From Herbiconiux moechotypicola (GTDB taxonomy: Bacteria > Actinomycetota > Actinomycetes > Actinomycetales > Microbacteriaceae), in contig NZ_JANLCN010000010.1 in the NCBI RefSeq assembly GCF_024979255.1, positions 96,826-160,825 on the forward strand: a stretch of DNA of 64,000 nt, read 5' to 3'. Below, one piece after another: positions 8,993-17,128 of the stretch. The notes under the pieces are model-generated. The model had not been told where the DNA came from. It searched no databases and was given only the letters and a program-made list of their open reading frames with translations. Each line of letters begins with the position of its first letter. Positions within the stretch are counted from its first letter, which is position 1. The position numbers and the translations under genes are program-made.

Positions 8993-9964
8993 TCAGCGAC
9001 GGGCGATCTCGGAGAGCTGGTCGAAGCCGGGGCCCGAGGTGGGGATGCGCAGGTCGAACACCTGGTCCATCACGCGCGTCCAGCCGTGGAGGAAGTAGAA
9101 CCAGCCGTCGACCGGATGCACGCCGCGGCCGGCCTGACGCCTCGCCTGATCGAGGAAGACCAGGTCGCCGCGGTAGTTGAAGTCCCAGGCGACGGCGCCG
9201 TCGGGGAACCCGACCGCATCCGTGAGCGGTGACCCCGGACGGTCTTTGCCGAGGCCGGTGGCGTTCACCACGATCGCGCCGGGGGCGAGACCGGAGAGCA
9301 CCTCGTCGTTCTGCTCGGGGGAGGGCGCGACGACGTAGTCGATCGGGATGCGGAAGCCGAGCCGATCGTGGAAGGCGCGCATCTCGTCGAGGCGGCCCGG
9401 GCGGCGGTTGGTCACGACGATCCGCGTGGGCACGGGCTGCCCCGCCTGCTGCAGGCGGTGCAGGTGCAGGGTGAGCGCGAGCGACGAGCCGCCGGCACCG
9501 AGGAGGAGGAGCTCGCGAGCGGCGGCCCCGGCACCCTCGCGTGCGCCTGTGTCCTCCCCGACGATCGCGTCGTAGGCGAGCCCGGCCGTCACGTCGTCCA
9601 TCGCGTGCCCGAGCAGCCGGTCTCCCCGCTTCGAGATGCTGCTGATCTCGTCGAGCTGCGCGGCCGACTCCCCCACCTCGTCGAAGAGGTCGCGGCTGGC
9701 CTTGTAGAGGTTGAGCTTGTGCGTGGTCACGAGCGCGCCGAGCGCGTTCGGATCGTCGCGCAGGTACTCCACCACGCGCCGGTACACCTCGGGCGGAGCG
9801 TCGAGCGGAATGTCGATGCCGGCGATCCGCGGCGGCAGCCCCAGGTGCTCCGCCCAGCGCGGGAACACCGTCATGATCGACGACGACCCCGTGGTGACGC
9901 CCACGAAGAAGAAGGTGGGCTCGGGCTGGTTCTCGAGGGTCTCGGGGGTGAGCACGGTGGTCAC
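8993..9964 (-). CDS. Shikimate dehydrogenase-like oxidoreductase
   Basis: 323 residues with the two-domain layout of the shikimate/quinate dehydrogenase superfamily: an N-terminal substrate domain with TTHKLNLYK (the position of the catalytic lysine in PVTxPHK of AroE) and a Rossmann domain with LLLGAGGSSLALTL and VNATGLGKDRPGSPL. It is too diverged to be aroE and sits in a sugar catabolic operon, so a role on a carbocyclic or open-chain polyol or keto-sugar is likely. Its ATG (9964-9962) overlaps the stop of the preceding MDR gene. The substrate is unknown. Confidence 0.75.
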   Translation of the reverse strand: MTTVLTPETLENQPEPTFFFVGVTTGSSSIMTVFPRWAEHLGLPPRIAGIDIPLDAPPEVYRRVVEYLRDDPNALGALVTTHKLNLYKASRDLFDEVGESAAQLDEISSISKRGDRLLGHAMDDVTAGLAYDAIVGEDTGAREGAGAAARELLLLGAGGSSLALTLHLHRLQQAGQPVPTRIVVTNRRPGRLDEMRAFHDRLGFRIPIDYVVAPSPEQNDEVLSGLAPGAIVVNATGLGKDRPGSPLTDAVGFPDGAVAWDFNYRGDLVFLDQARRQAGRGVHPVDGWFYFLHGWTRVMDQVFDLRIPTSGPGFDQLSEIARR

Positions 9965-10998
9965 ACGATCACCGACTTCATACCGGCGCCGGTGCGCGAC
10001 TGCTCCATTGCGAGCGCGATGTCGTCGAGGGCGAACCGCCCCGTGATGACGGGGGTGAGGTCGACGCCCCCGCCCGCCACGATGTCGATGGCGTCGCCGT
10101 AGTCGGTGACGCTCGACCCCGTGGTGCCGGTGAGCGTCTGCTCGCGGTAGTGCAGCGAGTTCACGTCGATCGGCGGCCGGGCGCCGTCGCCGAGGCCCGA
10201 GAACACGTTGATGCGGCCGAGCCGTCCGGCGAGACCGGTGGCCGCGGAGATGACCTCGGCCTTCGACACGCAGGTGATGACCACGTCGGCCCCCTCACCT
10301 CCGGTCAGCCGGTCGACCTCGGCGGCGAGGTCGGTCTCGGTGACGTTCACGAGCACGTCGGCGCCCATCCGTCCGGCGATCTCGAGGCGCGGCTGCCGCG
10401 AGTTGGCGACGATCACCTGCCGGGCGCCCGCCCTCTTCGCGAGCACCGTGTGGAAGCATCCGATGGGCCCCGCGCCGATGATGAGCACCGTGTCGCCCTC
10501 GCCCACCTCGACCTTGCGCTGCCCGTGCAGGCAGCACGACAGCGGCTCGATCACGGCCGCCACCTCGAAGCCCACACTGTCGGGCAGGTGGAAGAGGTTG
10601 CCGCGCTCGAGGGCGATGGCGGGCACGCGGAGGAACTCGGCGAAGCCGCCGTCCATCGTGATGCCGAAGGCCTCGTAGTCGGGGCAGAGCTGGTTGAGGC
10701 CCTTGGCGCAGAGGGCGCAGCGCCCGCAGCCCACGTTGGGGGCCGCGCTCACCCGGTCGCCCGGGGCGAAGCCCTGCACCTCGGCGCCGGCCTCCACCAC
10801 CTCGCCGCTCCACTCGTGCCCGAGCACGCGTGGAGTGCCGGCCGGGATGCGGAAGTGGCCGTGCTTCACGATGCGCAGGTCGGTGCCGCAGATGCTCGCG
10901 GCGCGCACGCGCACGAGCACGTCGCCCGGCCCGATGGCCGGCACCGGCACTTCGGCGACCTCGATCACGCCGGGCTCGCGGAAGACGGCGGCCTTCAT
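9961..10998 (-). CDS. Zinc-dependent MDR dehydrogenase (sorbitol/threonine dehydrogenase-like)
   Basis: 345-residue MDR enzyme. Catalytic zinc residues in ASICGTDLRI and LGHEWSGE; complete structural zinc loop CGRCALCAKGLNQLC; NAD site IGAGPIGCFHT. Closest in style to polyol and L-threonine dehydrogenases. Start ATG at 10998 overlaps the TGA of the second MDR gene, and its own stop overlaps the next gene, so translation is coupled. Probably oxidises a secondary alcohol of the imported sugar or polyol. Exact substrate not deducible. Confidence 0.88.
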   Translation of the reverse strand: MKAAVFREPGVIEVAEVPVPAIGPGDVLVRVRAASICGTDLRIVKHGHFRIPAGTPRVLGHEWSGEVVEAGAEVQGFAPGDRVSAAPNVGCGRCALCAKGLNQLCPDYEAFGITMDGGFAEFLRVPAIALERGNLFHLPDSVGFEVAAVIEPLSCCLHGQRKVEVGEGDTVLIIGAGPIGCFHTVLAKRAGARQVIVANSRQPRLEIAGRMGADVLVNVTETDLAAEVDRLTGGEGADVVITCVSKAEVISAATGLAGRLGRINVFSGLGDGARPPIDVNSLHYREQTLTGTTGSSVTDYGDAIDIVAGGGVDLTPVITGRFALDDIALAMEQSRTGAGMKSVIV

Positions 10999-12176
10999 CG
11001 GGCCACCTCCGGGGCCAGCGGGGCGGCCGGGGCACCTTGCGAGACCGGCGCGGTGGCGGCGCGCTCGGCGGCGTCCTCCCCCGCGAGCCGCGCGGAGAGC
11101 GACGCGGCGAGCGCCGCATCCCGCTCGGCCAGCGCCTCGGCCGACACCGCGAACACCGTCTTGTTCGACCATCCCGCTCGATCCGCCAGCCGCGCGAACA
11201 CCGCGGGCGCGTCGTCGAGCGTCTCGACGTGGCTCACCAGGTCGTCGACCGCGAGCGTGCGGCCGAGGCAGGCCACCACCATCTCCCAGTCGTTCGTTAC
11301 CCGCGGCGCGATCGTCGCGTTCCAGGTGCCGCGCAGCACGAGCTCGCGGCGCAGGATGCGCGACACCGCCTCCTTGGGCAGGGCCACGTCGGTCGAGAGG
11401 TCGCCGAGCAGCACCACCTGGCCGCGGTGAGCGGCGGCGTGCACCGCCTGCAGGAAGGTGACGCCCAGACCGGAGGCCTCGACGGAGATGTCGACCCCGC
11501 GGCCGCCGGTGGCGGCCAGGGCGAGCTCGTCGGAGGGCGCGGCCGAGGCGTCGAGCGTCTCGAAGCCGAGCTGCGCCGCGACGGTGCGCTTGCGCGCGTC
11601 GACGTCGGCCACGAGCACGCGCACCACGCCGAGGATGCGCAGCCACTGCGCCGCGAAGAGCCCGATCGGGCCCGCGCCGATCACGAGCGCGCTCGCGTTC
11701 GGCGGCACCACGGCCTTGCGCACGGCGTGCAGCGCCACCCCCGCGGGCTCCACCATCGCACCCGCGATGAGCGAGGTGCCCGCCGGCAGCTTCACGAGGT
11801 TGCGGGCCGGCACCCGCAGGTACTCTTCCAGCCCGCCGTCACGCCGGGAGCCGAAGTAGTCGTACCGGTCGCCGAGCGTGTACTCGCCGATCTCGGTCAT
11901 CGGATCGGTGGGGTCGGGGATGCACGGGAAGATCGCCACCCGGTCGCCCGCCACGAGCATCCCGTCGGCGGAGTCCTCCTCCACCGTGCCCGACATCTCG
12001 TGCCCGAGCACCAGCGGGAAGCCGTAGCCCTTGCCCACGCCGTAGCGCAGCACGTCGGAGCCGCACACGCCCACCGCGCCCACGCGCACGAGCACCGGGT
12101 CGACGCCCACGGGCTCGGGCGGGGGCACGTCGCGCACGACGAGCGAGCGCACCCCCTCCAGCACTGCCGCCTTCAT
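10995..12176 (-). CDS. MDR dehydrogenase, galactitol-1-phosphate 5-dehydrogenase (GatD)-like
   Basis: 393-residue MDR protein. GVCGSDVLRYG and LGHEMSGT carry catalytic zinc ligands; the segment YDYFGSRRDGGLEEYL and the late RILRRELVLRGTWN resemble GatD. Unlike its neighbour, the structural zinc loop is lost: that region (FPCIPDPTDPMTEIGEYTLG) has a single cysteine. About 45 extra Ala/Glu-rich residues form a C-terminal tail. It begins one base after the SDR stop and overlaps the next MDR gene. Likely oxidises a sugar alcohol or its phosphate; reading the two MDRs as consecutive or alternative oxidation steps is inference. Confidence 0.85.
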   Translation of the reverse strand: MKAAVLEGVRSLVVRDVPPPEPVGVDPVLVRVGAVGVCGSDVLRYGVGKGYGFPLVLGHEMSGTVEEDSADGMLVAGDRVAIFPCIPDPTDPMTEIGEYTLGDRYDYFGSRRDGGLEEYLRVPARNLVKLPAGTSLIAGAMVEPAGVALHAVRKAVVPPNASALVIGAGPIGLFAAQWLRILGVVRVLVADVDARKRTVAAQLGFETLDASAAPSDELALAATGGRGVDISVEASGLGVTFLQAVHAAAHRGQVVLLGDLSTDVALPKEAVSRILRRELVLRGTWNATIAPRVTNDWEMVVACLGRTLAVDDLVSHVETLDDAPAVFARLADRAGWSNKTVFAVSAEALAERDAALAASLSARLAGEDAAERAATAPVSQGAPAAPLAPEVAR

Positions 12177-12177
12177 C

Positions 12178-13026
12178 TCAGACCTCCATGCCGTACCGCA
12201 GCACCTTGTGCGTGGGGTAGAGCGAGAAGGTGGGGATGGTGACGTCGGGCGTGCGGGTGGCGATGTAGAGCGCGGCCTCGGCCACGTTCGACACGTCGAT
12301 GCAGCTGGCCGAGAGGCCCTCCTCGATCTCCTTCTCGTCGAGCCAGCCGTCGGTGTAGGCGGGCAGGTCGCCGTCGTAGAGGCCGCGGTCGATGATCTCG
12401 GTCATGGGGGTGCGCACGTGCGAGGGGTTCAGCACGGTCACGCCGATGTTCTTCTCCATGCCCTCGATGAGGATGTTCTTCGACAGCCCCAGCATCCCGT
12501 GCTTCGACGCCCGGTACGGGCTGTGGCCCGGCCCGGAGGCGACCTTCGTCGACGAGGAGCCCATGTTGATGATGCGGCCGCCCGTGGACTGCTTCTCCAT
12601 GACGAGGAAGGCCTCGCGGCAGCAGAGGAAGACGCCGGTGAGGTTGGGGCCGATGGTCTTCGTCCACTCCTCGAGCGTGACCTCGGTGATGGGCGGCGCC
12701 AGCGAGTCGCGGCCCGCACTGTTCACCACGAGGTCGAGCCGGCCGAAGCGGGCGAGGGTCTCGGCGAAGAAGGAGCGCACCTGGTCTTCGTCGACCACGT
12801 CTCCGGTGAGGGCGAGCACCTCGCCGCCGCGGTCGGCACTGCGCTCGGCGATGTCGGCGGCGACCTGGTCGAGGCGGGCGGTGTCGATGTCGATCATCGC
12901 CACCTTGGCGCCGTTGGCGGCATAGATGCGGGCGACGGCCTCGCCGATGCCCGAGGCGGCGCCGGTGATGAGGGCGACCTTGCCGGCGAGCGCGTCGCCG
13001 GGGGTCGGCAGGTAGTCAGGCACCAT
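12178..13026 (-). CDS. Short-chain dehydrogenase/reductase (SDR)
   Basis: 282-residue classical SDR with ALITGAASGIGEAVA (coenzyme site, residues 18-32), VVNSAG (structural motif), catalytic serine in NMGSSSTKV and YRASKHG (YxxxK). The C-terminal extension (about residues 205-282) is longer than in short SDRs. Its start lies inside the end of the aldolase gene; the RBS AAAGGAG is made by the last aldolase codons, just before the CAC CAC CAT run. Member of the large operon; substrate unknown but expected to be a sugar or keto-sugar intermediate. Confidence 0.88.
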   Translation of the reverse strand: MVPDYLPTPGDALAGKVALITGAASGIGEAVARIYAANGAKVAMIDIDTARLDQVAADIAERSADRGGEVLALTGDVVDEDQVRSFFAETLARFGRLDLVVNSAGRDSLAPPITEVTLEEWTKTIGPNLTGVFLCCREAFLVMEKQSTGGRIINMGSSSTKVASGPGHSPYRASKHGMLGLSKNILIEGMEKNIGVTVLNPSHVRTPMTEIIDRGLYDGDLPAYTDGWLDEKEIEEGLSASCIDVSNVAEAALYIATRTPDVTIPTFSLYPTHKVLRYGMEV

Positions 13027-13714
13027 GGTGGTGCTCCTTTCGAGCGTTGTCTCTGATGGTTCTCACGGTGTCGGCGGCCGAGGCCGCCCGCCGCGTGATC
13101 TCGGCGAAGTCGCCGGCCTCGAGCAGGTCGCGGGGTGCGATCCAGGTGCCGCCGCAGGCGAGCACGGAGGGGCGGGATAGGTAGCGCGGCAGATCGTCGA
13201 CCCTGATGCCGCCGGTGGGCATGAGCCGCGCGTGCGGGTAGGGCCCGGCGAGCGCGTCGATGAGGGCGACACCGCCGGCCGCCTCGGCGGGGAACAGCTT
13301 CACCACGTCGGCGCCGAGCGCGAGGGCGCGGTCGAGCTCGGATGCGGTGGCCGCCCCCGGGATGAAGTCGAGACCTCGTGAGGCGGCGTGGGCGAGCACC
13401 TCGGGGTTGGTGCCGGGGGCGACCCCGAAGTGCGCACCGGCCTCCACCGCGGCGTCGACCGACGCCGTGGTGAGCAGCGTCCCGGCTCCCACCACGAAGC
13501 CGGGACGCGCATCCGTCACCGCCCGGATGGCTGCCGCAGCGGCCGCGGAGCGGAAGGTCACCTCCATGCCAGTGAGCCCACCGGCCGCCAGCGCGTCGGC
13601 CAGGTGGAGGGCCTGGTCTGCCGAGGAGACCACGACCACGGGCACCACGCCGGCCTGGGCGAGGTAGTCGGCGGCGCGGGTGGCCGCACCGGCCGCCGCG
13701 CCGCTCCCGGTCAT
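13016..13714 (-). CDS. 2-dehydro-3-deoxy-phosphogluconate (KDPG/KDPGal) aldolase family
   Basis: 232-residue class I aldolase (Eda/DgoA type), which splits 2-keto-3-deoxy-6-phospho sugar acids into pyruvate and glyceraldehyde 3-phosphate. The Schiff-base lysine is in ADVVKLFPAE, the acid/base glutamate in GMEVTFRS, and the phosphate site in LMPTGGIRVDD; VVGAGTLLT is conserved. Start ATG (13714-13712) overlaps the ATPase stop, and its 3' end overlaps the SDR start by 11 bases. No Edd/IlvD-type or enolase-type dehydratase that would make its substrate is visible in the window, so the feeding step is missing or done by another enzyme. Confidence 0.88.
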   Translation of the reverse strand: MTGSGAAAGAATRAADYLAQAGVVPVVVVSSADQALHLADALAAGGLTGMEVTFRSAAAAAAIRAVTDARPGFVVGAGTLLTTASVDAAVEAGAHFGVAPGTNPEVLAHAASRGLDFIPGAATASELDRALALGADVVKLFPAEAAGGVALIDALAGPYPHARLMPTGGIRVDDLPRYLSRPSVLACGGTWIAPRDLLEAGDFAEITRRAASAADTVRTIRDNARKEHHHGA

Positions 13715-14541
13715 GCCGGGCTCCCGAGGCCGAGCTGCTCGGGGGTCTTCGCGCCCACCATCATCGCCACCGCATCCGCCATGTCGACCTGGTCGGTCTC
13801 CACGAGCGCGATGCGCTTGCCGAGGCGCTGGATGTGGATGCGGTCGGCCACCTCGAAGATCTGCGGCATGTTGTGGCTGATGAGGATGACGGGGATGCCG
13901 CGGGCATTGATGTCCTTGATGAGCTTCACCACCCGACCGGACTCCTTCACGCCGAGGGCGGCGGTGGGCTCGTCGAGGATGACCACCTTCGAGCCGAAGG
14001 CTGCGGCGCGGGCGACCGCCACACCCTGACGCTGGCCGCCGGAGAGCGTCTCCACCGACTGGCCCACGTTCTGGAGGGTCTGGAGGCCGAGCTCCGACAT
14101 GGCGCCGAGGGCCTCCTGGCGCATCTTCTTCTTGTCGAGCATCCGGAACACGCTGCCCGCGATGCCCGCGCGGCGGATCTCGCGGCCGAGGAAGATGTTG
14201 CTCGCCACGTCGAGCGCGGGCGACACGGCGAGGCTCTGGAACACCGTCTCGATGCCGAGCCGGCGCGCCTCGACGGGCGACTTGAGCGTGGTGCGCTCGC
14301 CGCCCACGAGCAGCTCGCCCTCGTCGGGCTGCACCGCACCGGAGAGGCACTGGATGAGGGAGGACTTGCCGGCGCCGTTGTCGCCGATCACCGCGAGCAC
14401 CTCGCCGCGGCGGATCTCGAAGTCGGTCTCGTCGAGCGCCACCACGTGGCCGTAGCGCTTCACGAGGCCCCGGCCCTCGAGGATGAGCTCGGGAGCGGGG
14501 TCGGGCGTGGTCGATGTCGTCGTCGTTGTCGTGTCGGTCAT
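13711..14541 (-). CDS. Sugar ABC transporter ATP-binding protein (FrcA-like)
   Basis: 276-residue ATPase powering the adjacent permease. Walker A GDNGAGKSSL, signature LSGGQRQGVAVA, Walker B VVILDEPTAALGV and switch histidine in LISHNM are intact. It has a single nucleotide-binding domain, as in FrcA of the fructose/mannose/ribose system, rather than the fused double domain of RbsA or XylG. The N-terminus is Thr-rich (MTDTTTTTTSTT) and variable. It follows the permease after one base. Cytoplasmic, membrane-associated. Confidence 0.92.
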   Translation of the reverse strand: MTDTTTTTTSTTPDPAPELILEGRGLVKRYGHVVALDETDFEIRRGEVLAVIGDNGAGKSSLIQCLSGAVQPDEGELLVGGERTTLKSPVEARRLGIETVFQSLAVSPALDVASNIFLGREIRRAGIAGSVFRMLDKKKMRQEALGAMSELGLQTLQNVGQSVETLSGGQRQGVAVARAAAFGSKVVILDEPTAALGVKESGRVVKLIKDINARGIPVILISHNMPQIFEVADRIHIQRLGKRIALVETDQVDMADAVAMMVGAKTPEQLGLGSPA

Positions 14542-14542
14542 C

Positions 14543-15586
14543 TCAGCGTCCGATCTTGCGCAGGCGCTGGTCGACCGCGACGGCGCCGATGATGAGCAGT
14601 CCGATGGTGAACTCCTGCCAGAGGTTGTCGAAGCCCGCGAGCGAGAGGCCGCTCGAGAACACGCCCACGATCACCGCGCCGAGCAGCGTGCCCATGATGC
14701 GGCCGCGGCCGCCGAACAGGCTCGTGCCGCCGATGACGACCGCGGTGATGGAGGCGAGGTTGTAGCTCGCGCCCGCCGTGGGCGAGATGGAGCCGATGCG
14801 GCCGATGAGCAGCCACGCGGTCACGCCGATGATGAGGCCCGCCACCACGTACACCGACATGAGCACCCGGTTCACCCGAATGCCCGAGAGCCTCGCCGCC
14901 TCGATGTTGTCGCCCACCGCGTAGATGTGCATGCCCCAGGCGGTGCTCCTCAGGATGTACGCGAAGAGCACGAACATGAGGATGGTGAGCACCTGCCCGT
15001 AGGTGAAGGTGGTGCCGAGCACCTGGAACCCCGTGCCCAGGAAGGTGAACAGGGCAGGCACGTCGGCGTAGGGCACGCTCTCACCGTCGGAGATGAAGAT
15101 GTTGAGCGCGTAGAAGATGCTGAGCGTGCCGAGGGTGGCGATGAACGGCGGGATGTTGAGCTTGGTCACGATGAGCCCGTTGATGGCGCCGCAGGCGACG
15201 CCGACGAGGATGCCCACCACGAGCGCGAGCTCCACCGGGAGCCCCATCGCCACCGCGACCTTGCCCATCACCACCTGCGCCAGCAGCATCACGGCCGCCA
15301 CCGAGAGGTCGATGCCCGCGGTGAGGATGATGAGGGTCTGGGCGATGCCGAGCATCGCGATCACCTGCACCTGCTGCAGGATGAGCGAGAAGTTCTGCAG
15401 GGTGCCGAAGTTGGGCGAGACGATCGAGAACACGATCAGGGCGATCACGAGCACCGCGATGGGGCCGATCAGCGGGCGCGAGAGCATCCGCCGTTCGATC
15501 CACTGCAGGGGCCCCAGGCGCTCCGAGCGGCCGATCTCGACCAGCCCGACCGCCGATGTCGTGTCGGCCGGCTTGGTGTCGGTCAT
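14543..15586 (-). CDS. Sugar ABC transporter permease (FrcC/RbsC-like)
   Basis: 347-residue inner-membrane permease of the carbohydrate-uptake-2 class. After about 45 cytoplasmic residues come eight to ten hydrophobic segments; the family signature ILTAGIDLSVAAVM and the GMHIYAVGDNIEAARLSGI loop that contacts the ATPase are present, as is ITAVVIGGTSLFGGRG. I start at ATG 15586 (MTDTKPAD), which is 5 bases after the binding-protein stop. Forms the membrane channel of the FrcABC-type importer. Confidence 0.92.
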   Translation of the reverse strand: MTDTKPADTTSAVGLVEIGRSERLGPLQWIERRMLSRPLIGPIAVLVIALIVFSIVSPNFGTLQNFSLILQQVQVIAMLGIAQTLIILTAGIDLSVAAVMLLAQVVMGKVAVAMGLPVELALVVGILVGVACGAINGLIVTKLNIPPFIATLGTLSIFYALNIFISDGESVPYADVPALFTFLGTGFQVLGTTFTYGQVLTILMFVLFAYILRSTAWGMHIYAVGDNIEAARLSGIRVNRVLMSVYVVAGLIIGVTAWLLIGRIGSISPTAGASYNLASITAVVIGGTSLFGGRGRIMGTLLGAVIVGVFSSGLSLAGFDNLWQEFTIGLLIIGAVAVDQRLRKIGR

Positions 15587-15591
15587 GTCGG

Positions 15592-16632
15592 TCAGCCCCA
15601 GCAGTTCTCGAGGCCCCAGGCGGTGTCTTCGGAGTCGACACCCTCCTGCGGCTGGTCGGTGATGAGGGTGACGCCGGTGTTGGTGAAGTCGAGGCCCTCG
15701 CTGTTGGCGGGCTTCGTGCCGTCGTCGAGGTAGGCCTTCACCGCCTGGAGGGCCTGCTTCGACATCTCGAGCGGGAACTGCATGCTCGTGGCGGCGATGA
15801 TGCCCTCCTGCACGTTCGTGACGCCCGGGCATCCGCCGTCGACCGACACGATCGTGATCTGGTCTTCGAGGCCCGCGGCGGTGACGGCCTGGTAGGCGCC
15901 GGCGGCGGTGGGCTCGTTGATCGTGTAGACGAGGTTGATGGTGGGGTCTTTCTGCAGCAGCTTCTCCATGCCGGTGCGCCCGCCCGCCTCGTTGGCGTCG
16001 GTGACCTCGTGGCCGACGAGGCGATCGTCGGTCTCGTCCCACATCTTGGTGGGGTCGGCCGTGTCGATGCCGAAGCCCTCGAGGAAGCCCTGGTTGCGGG
16101 CGACGTCGACCGGGATCTGGTCGGTGGAGAGGTCGAGCGTGGCGATGCGGGCCGGGGTGTCGCCGAGCGCGGCCTTCGCCCACTCGCCCACGAGCTGGCC
16201 GGCGAGCACGTTGTCGGTGGCGAAGGTGCCGTCGATGCCGGAGCCCTCGCCGAGCGGGGAGTCCATGGCGAACACCACGACGCCCGCCTGCTGCGCCTTC
16301 TGGATGGCCGGGATGATGCCGTCGCCGGCGGGGGTGACGAGGATCGCCTTCGCGCCCTGGGCGGTGAAGTTCTCGATCGCCGTGATCTGCGAGTCCACGT
16401 CGCTCTGGCCGTCGCCGGAGGCGACCTGGAGGTTGAAGCCCAGTGCCTCGGCTTCCTCCTTCGCGCCCTCGGTCATCTTCACGTAGAAGGGGTTGTCCTG
16501 GGTCTTGATGACGAGGCCCACGAGGGGCTCGTCCGAGTTCGACGATGAAGCGGTGCTGCAGGCGCTGAGGCCGAGGAGCGCCATCGCTCCGACGGCCGAC
16601 GCAGCGACGATGCTGCGGATACGAGCGTGCAT
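15592..16632 (-). CDS. Sugar ABC transporter substrate-binding lipoprotein (FrcB-like)
   Basis: 346 residues. Signal peptide with lipobox LSAC (Cys near residue 25), then a ribose/fructose-type periplasmic-binding fold: GLVIKTQDNPFYVKMTEGA, DVDSQITAIENF, FATDNVLAGQL, VYTINEPTAAGAY and VSVDGGCPGV, all close to FrcB. First gene of the long operon, with RBS GAGAGGA before ATG 16632 and an operator-like GGAAATTTC about 50 bases upstream. Binds the imported sugar outside the membrane. Fructose, ribose and mannose are known FrcB ligands, but related proteins bind polyols, so the ligand is open. Confidence 0.92.
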   Translation of the reverse strand: MHARIRSIVAASAVGAMALLGLSACSTASSSNSDEPLVGLVIKTQDNPFYVKMTEGAKEEAEALGFNLQVASGDGQSDVDSQITAIENFTAQGAKAILVTPAGDGIIPAIQKAQQAGVVVFAMDSPLGEGSGIDGTFATDNVLAGQLVGEWAKAALGDTPARIATLDLSTDQIPVDVARNQGFLEGFGIDTADPTKMWDETDDRLVGHEVTDANEAGGRTGMEKLLQKDPTINLVYTINEPTAAGAYQAVTAAGLEDQITIVSVDGGCPGVTNVQEGIIAATSMQFPLEMSKQALQAVKAYLDDGTKPANSEGLDFTNTGVTLITDQPQEGVDSEDTAWGLENCWG

Positions 16633-16682
16633 GATGTCCTCTCGGGAGGGTAGGAAATGATTACCGATTCCCACACCGTACC

Positions 16683-16691
16683 GGAAATTTC
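16683..16691 (-). promoter_or_regulatory. Putative operator GGAAATTTC upstream of sugar transporter operon
   Basis: GGAAATTTC lies 51 bases upstream of the binding-protein start in an AT-richer stretch that also contains ACGATTTCAAG. The same 9-mer is found in the transketolase promoter. It is compatible with a dyad-like RpiR operator; regulator and function are inferred. Confidence 0.45.
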
Positions 16692-16692
16692 T

Positions 16693-17128
16693 ACGATTTC
16701 AAGATATGCAGCAGCATTTTCTCTCCACCCCTGCCCGCTCTCACATCGGCCGCCCGCGCATCCACCTCGCCCTACGTAGGCGCGCGGCGGGTTCGCCACG
16801 CCACACGACGAGCGGCGCCGTCGGCGGCGAGCAACCCGGCTCGCGTGGCTGTCGCGGCGCGGCCGACCTCACGCGCCACCACGCGCCCACCATCCCCCCC
16901 ACCCCGCACCCGCGCAGGTGTTGCGCGTCGAGTTCGCCACGCGTGGCGACGGCCGGCACCGCATGGGGCGAGGATCGCGCCTCGCGTGGCGAAGCCCGAA
17001 CACTCCGACGAGCAGACGAGCGGGTGGAGTCCGGGTTGCGGCATGCGCGGGGTAGGGCGCACGCGCGGGTGGGGCGGGACGCGCGAGGTAGGGCGGATGC
17101 GCGGATGGGTGGGGCTCGTAGGGCGACG
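16693..17128. repeat. Non-coding region with repeated TTCGCCACGCG palindromic motifs
   Basis: 436 bases without a supportable gene. It contains several copies of a short motif around TTCGCCACGC: 16791-16801, 16933-16942 and, inverted, about 16983-16993. The copy at 16934-16949 forms a perfect 16-base palindrome (TCGCCACGCGTGGCGA). Another half copy (CTCGCGTGGCTGTCGC) is near 16840. The last 100 bases repeat GTAGGGCG three times. These open reading frames have biased low-complexity composition and no recognisable protein. It separates the sugar operon promoter from the cysE 3' end. Confidence 0.5.

Noticed and set aside
16700..17128. Open frames in both directions before cysE
   Set aside because: Low-complexity Arg/Pro/Ala sequences, no start context and repeats run through them.
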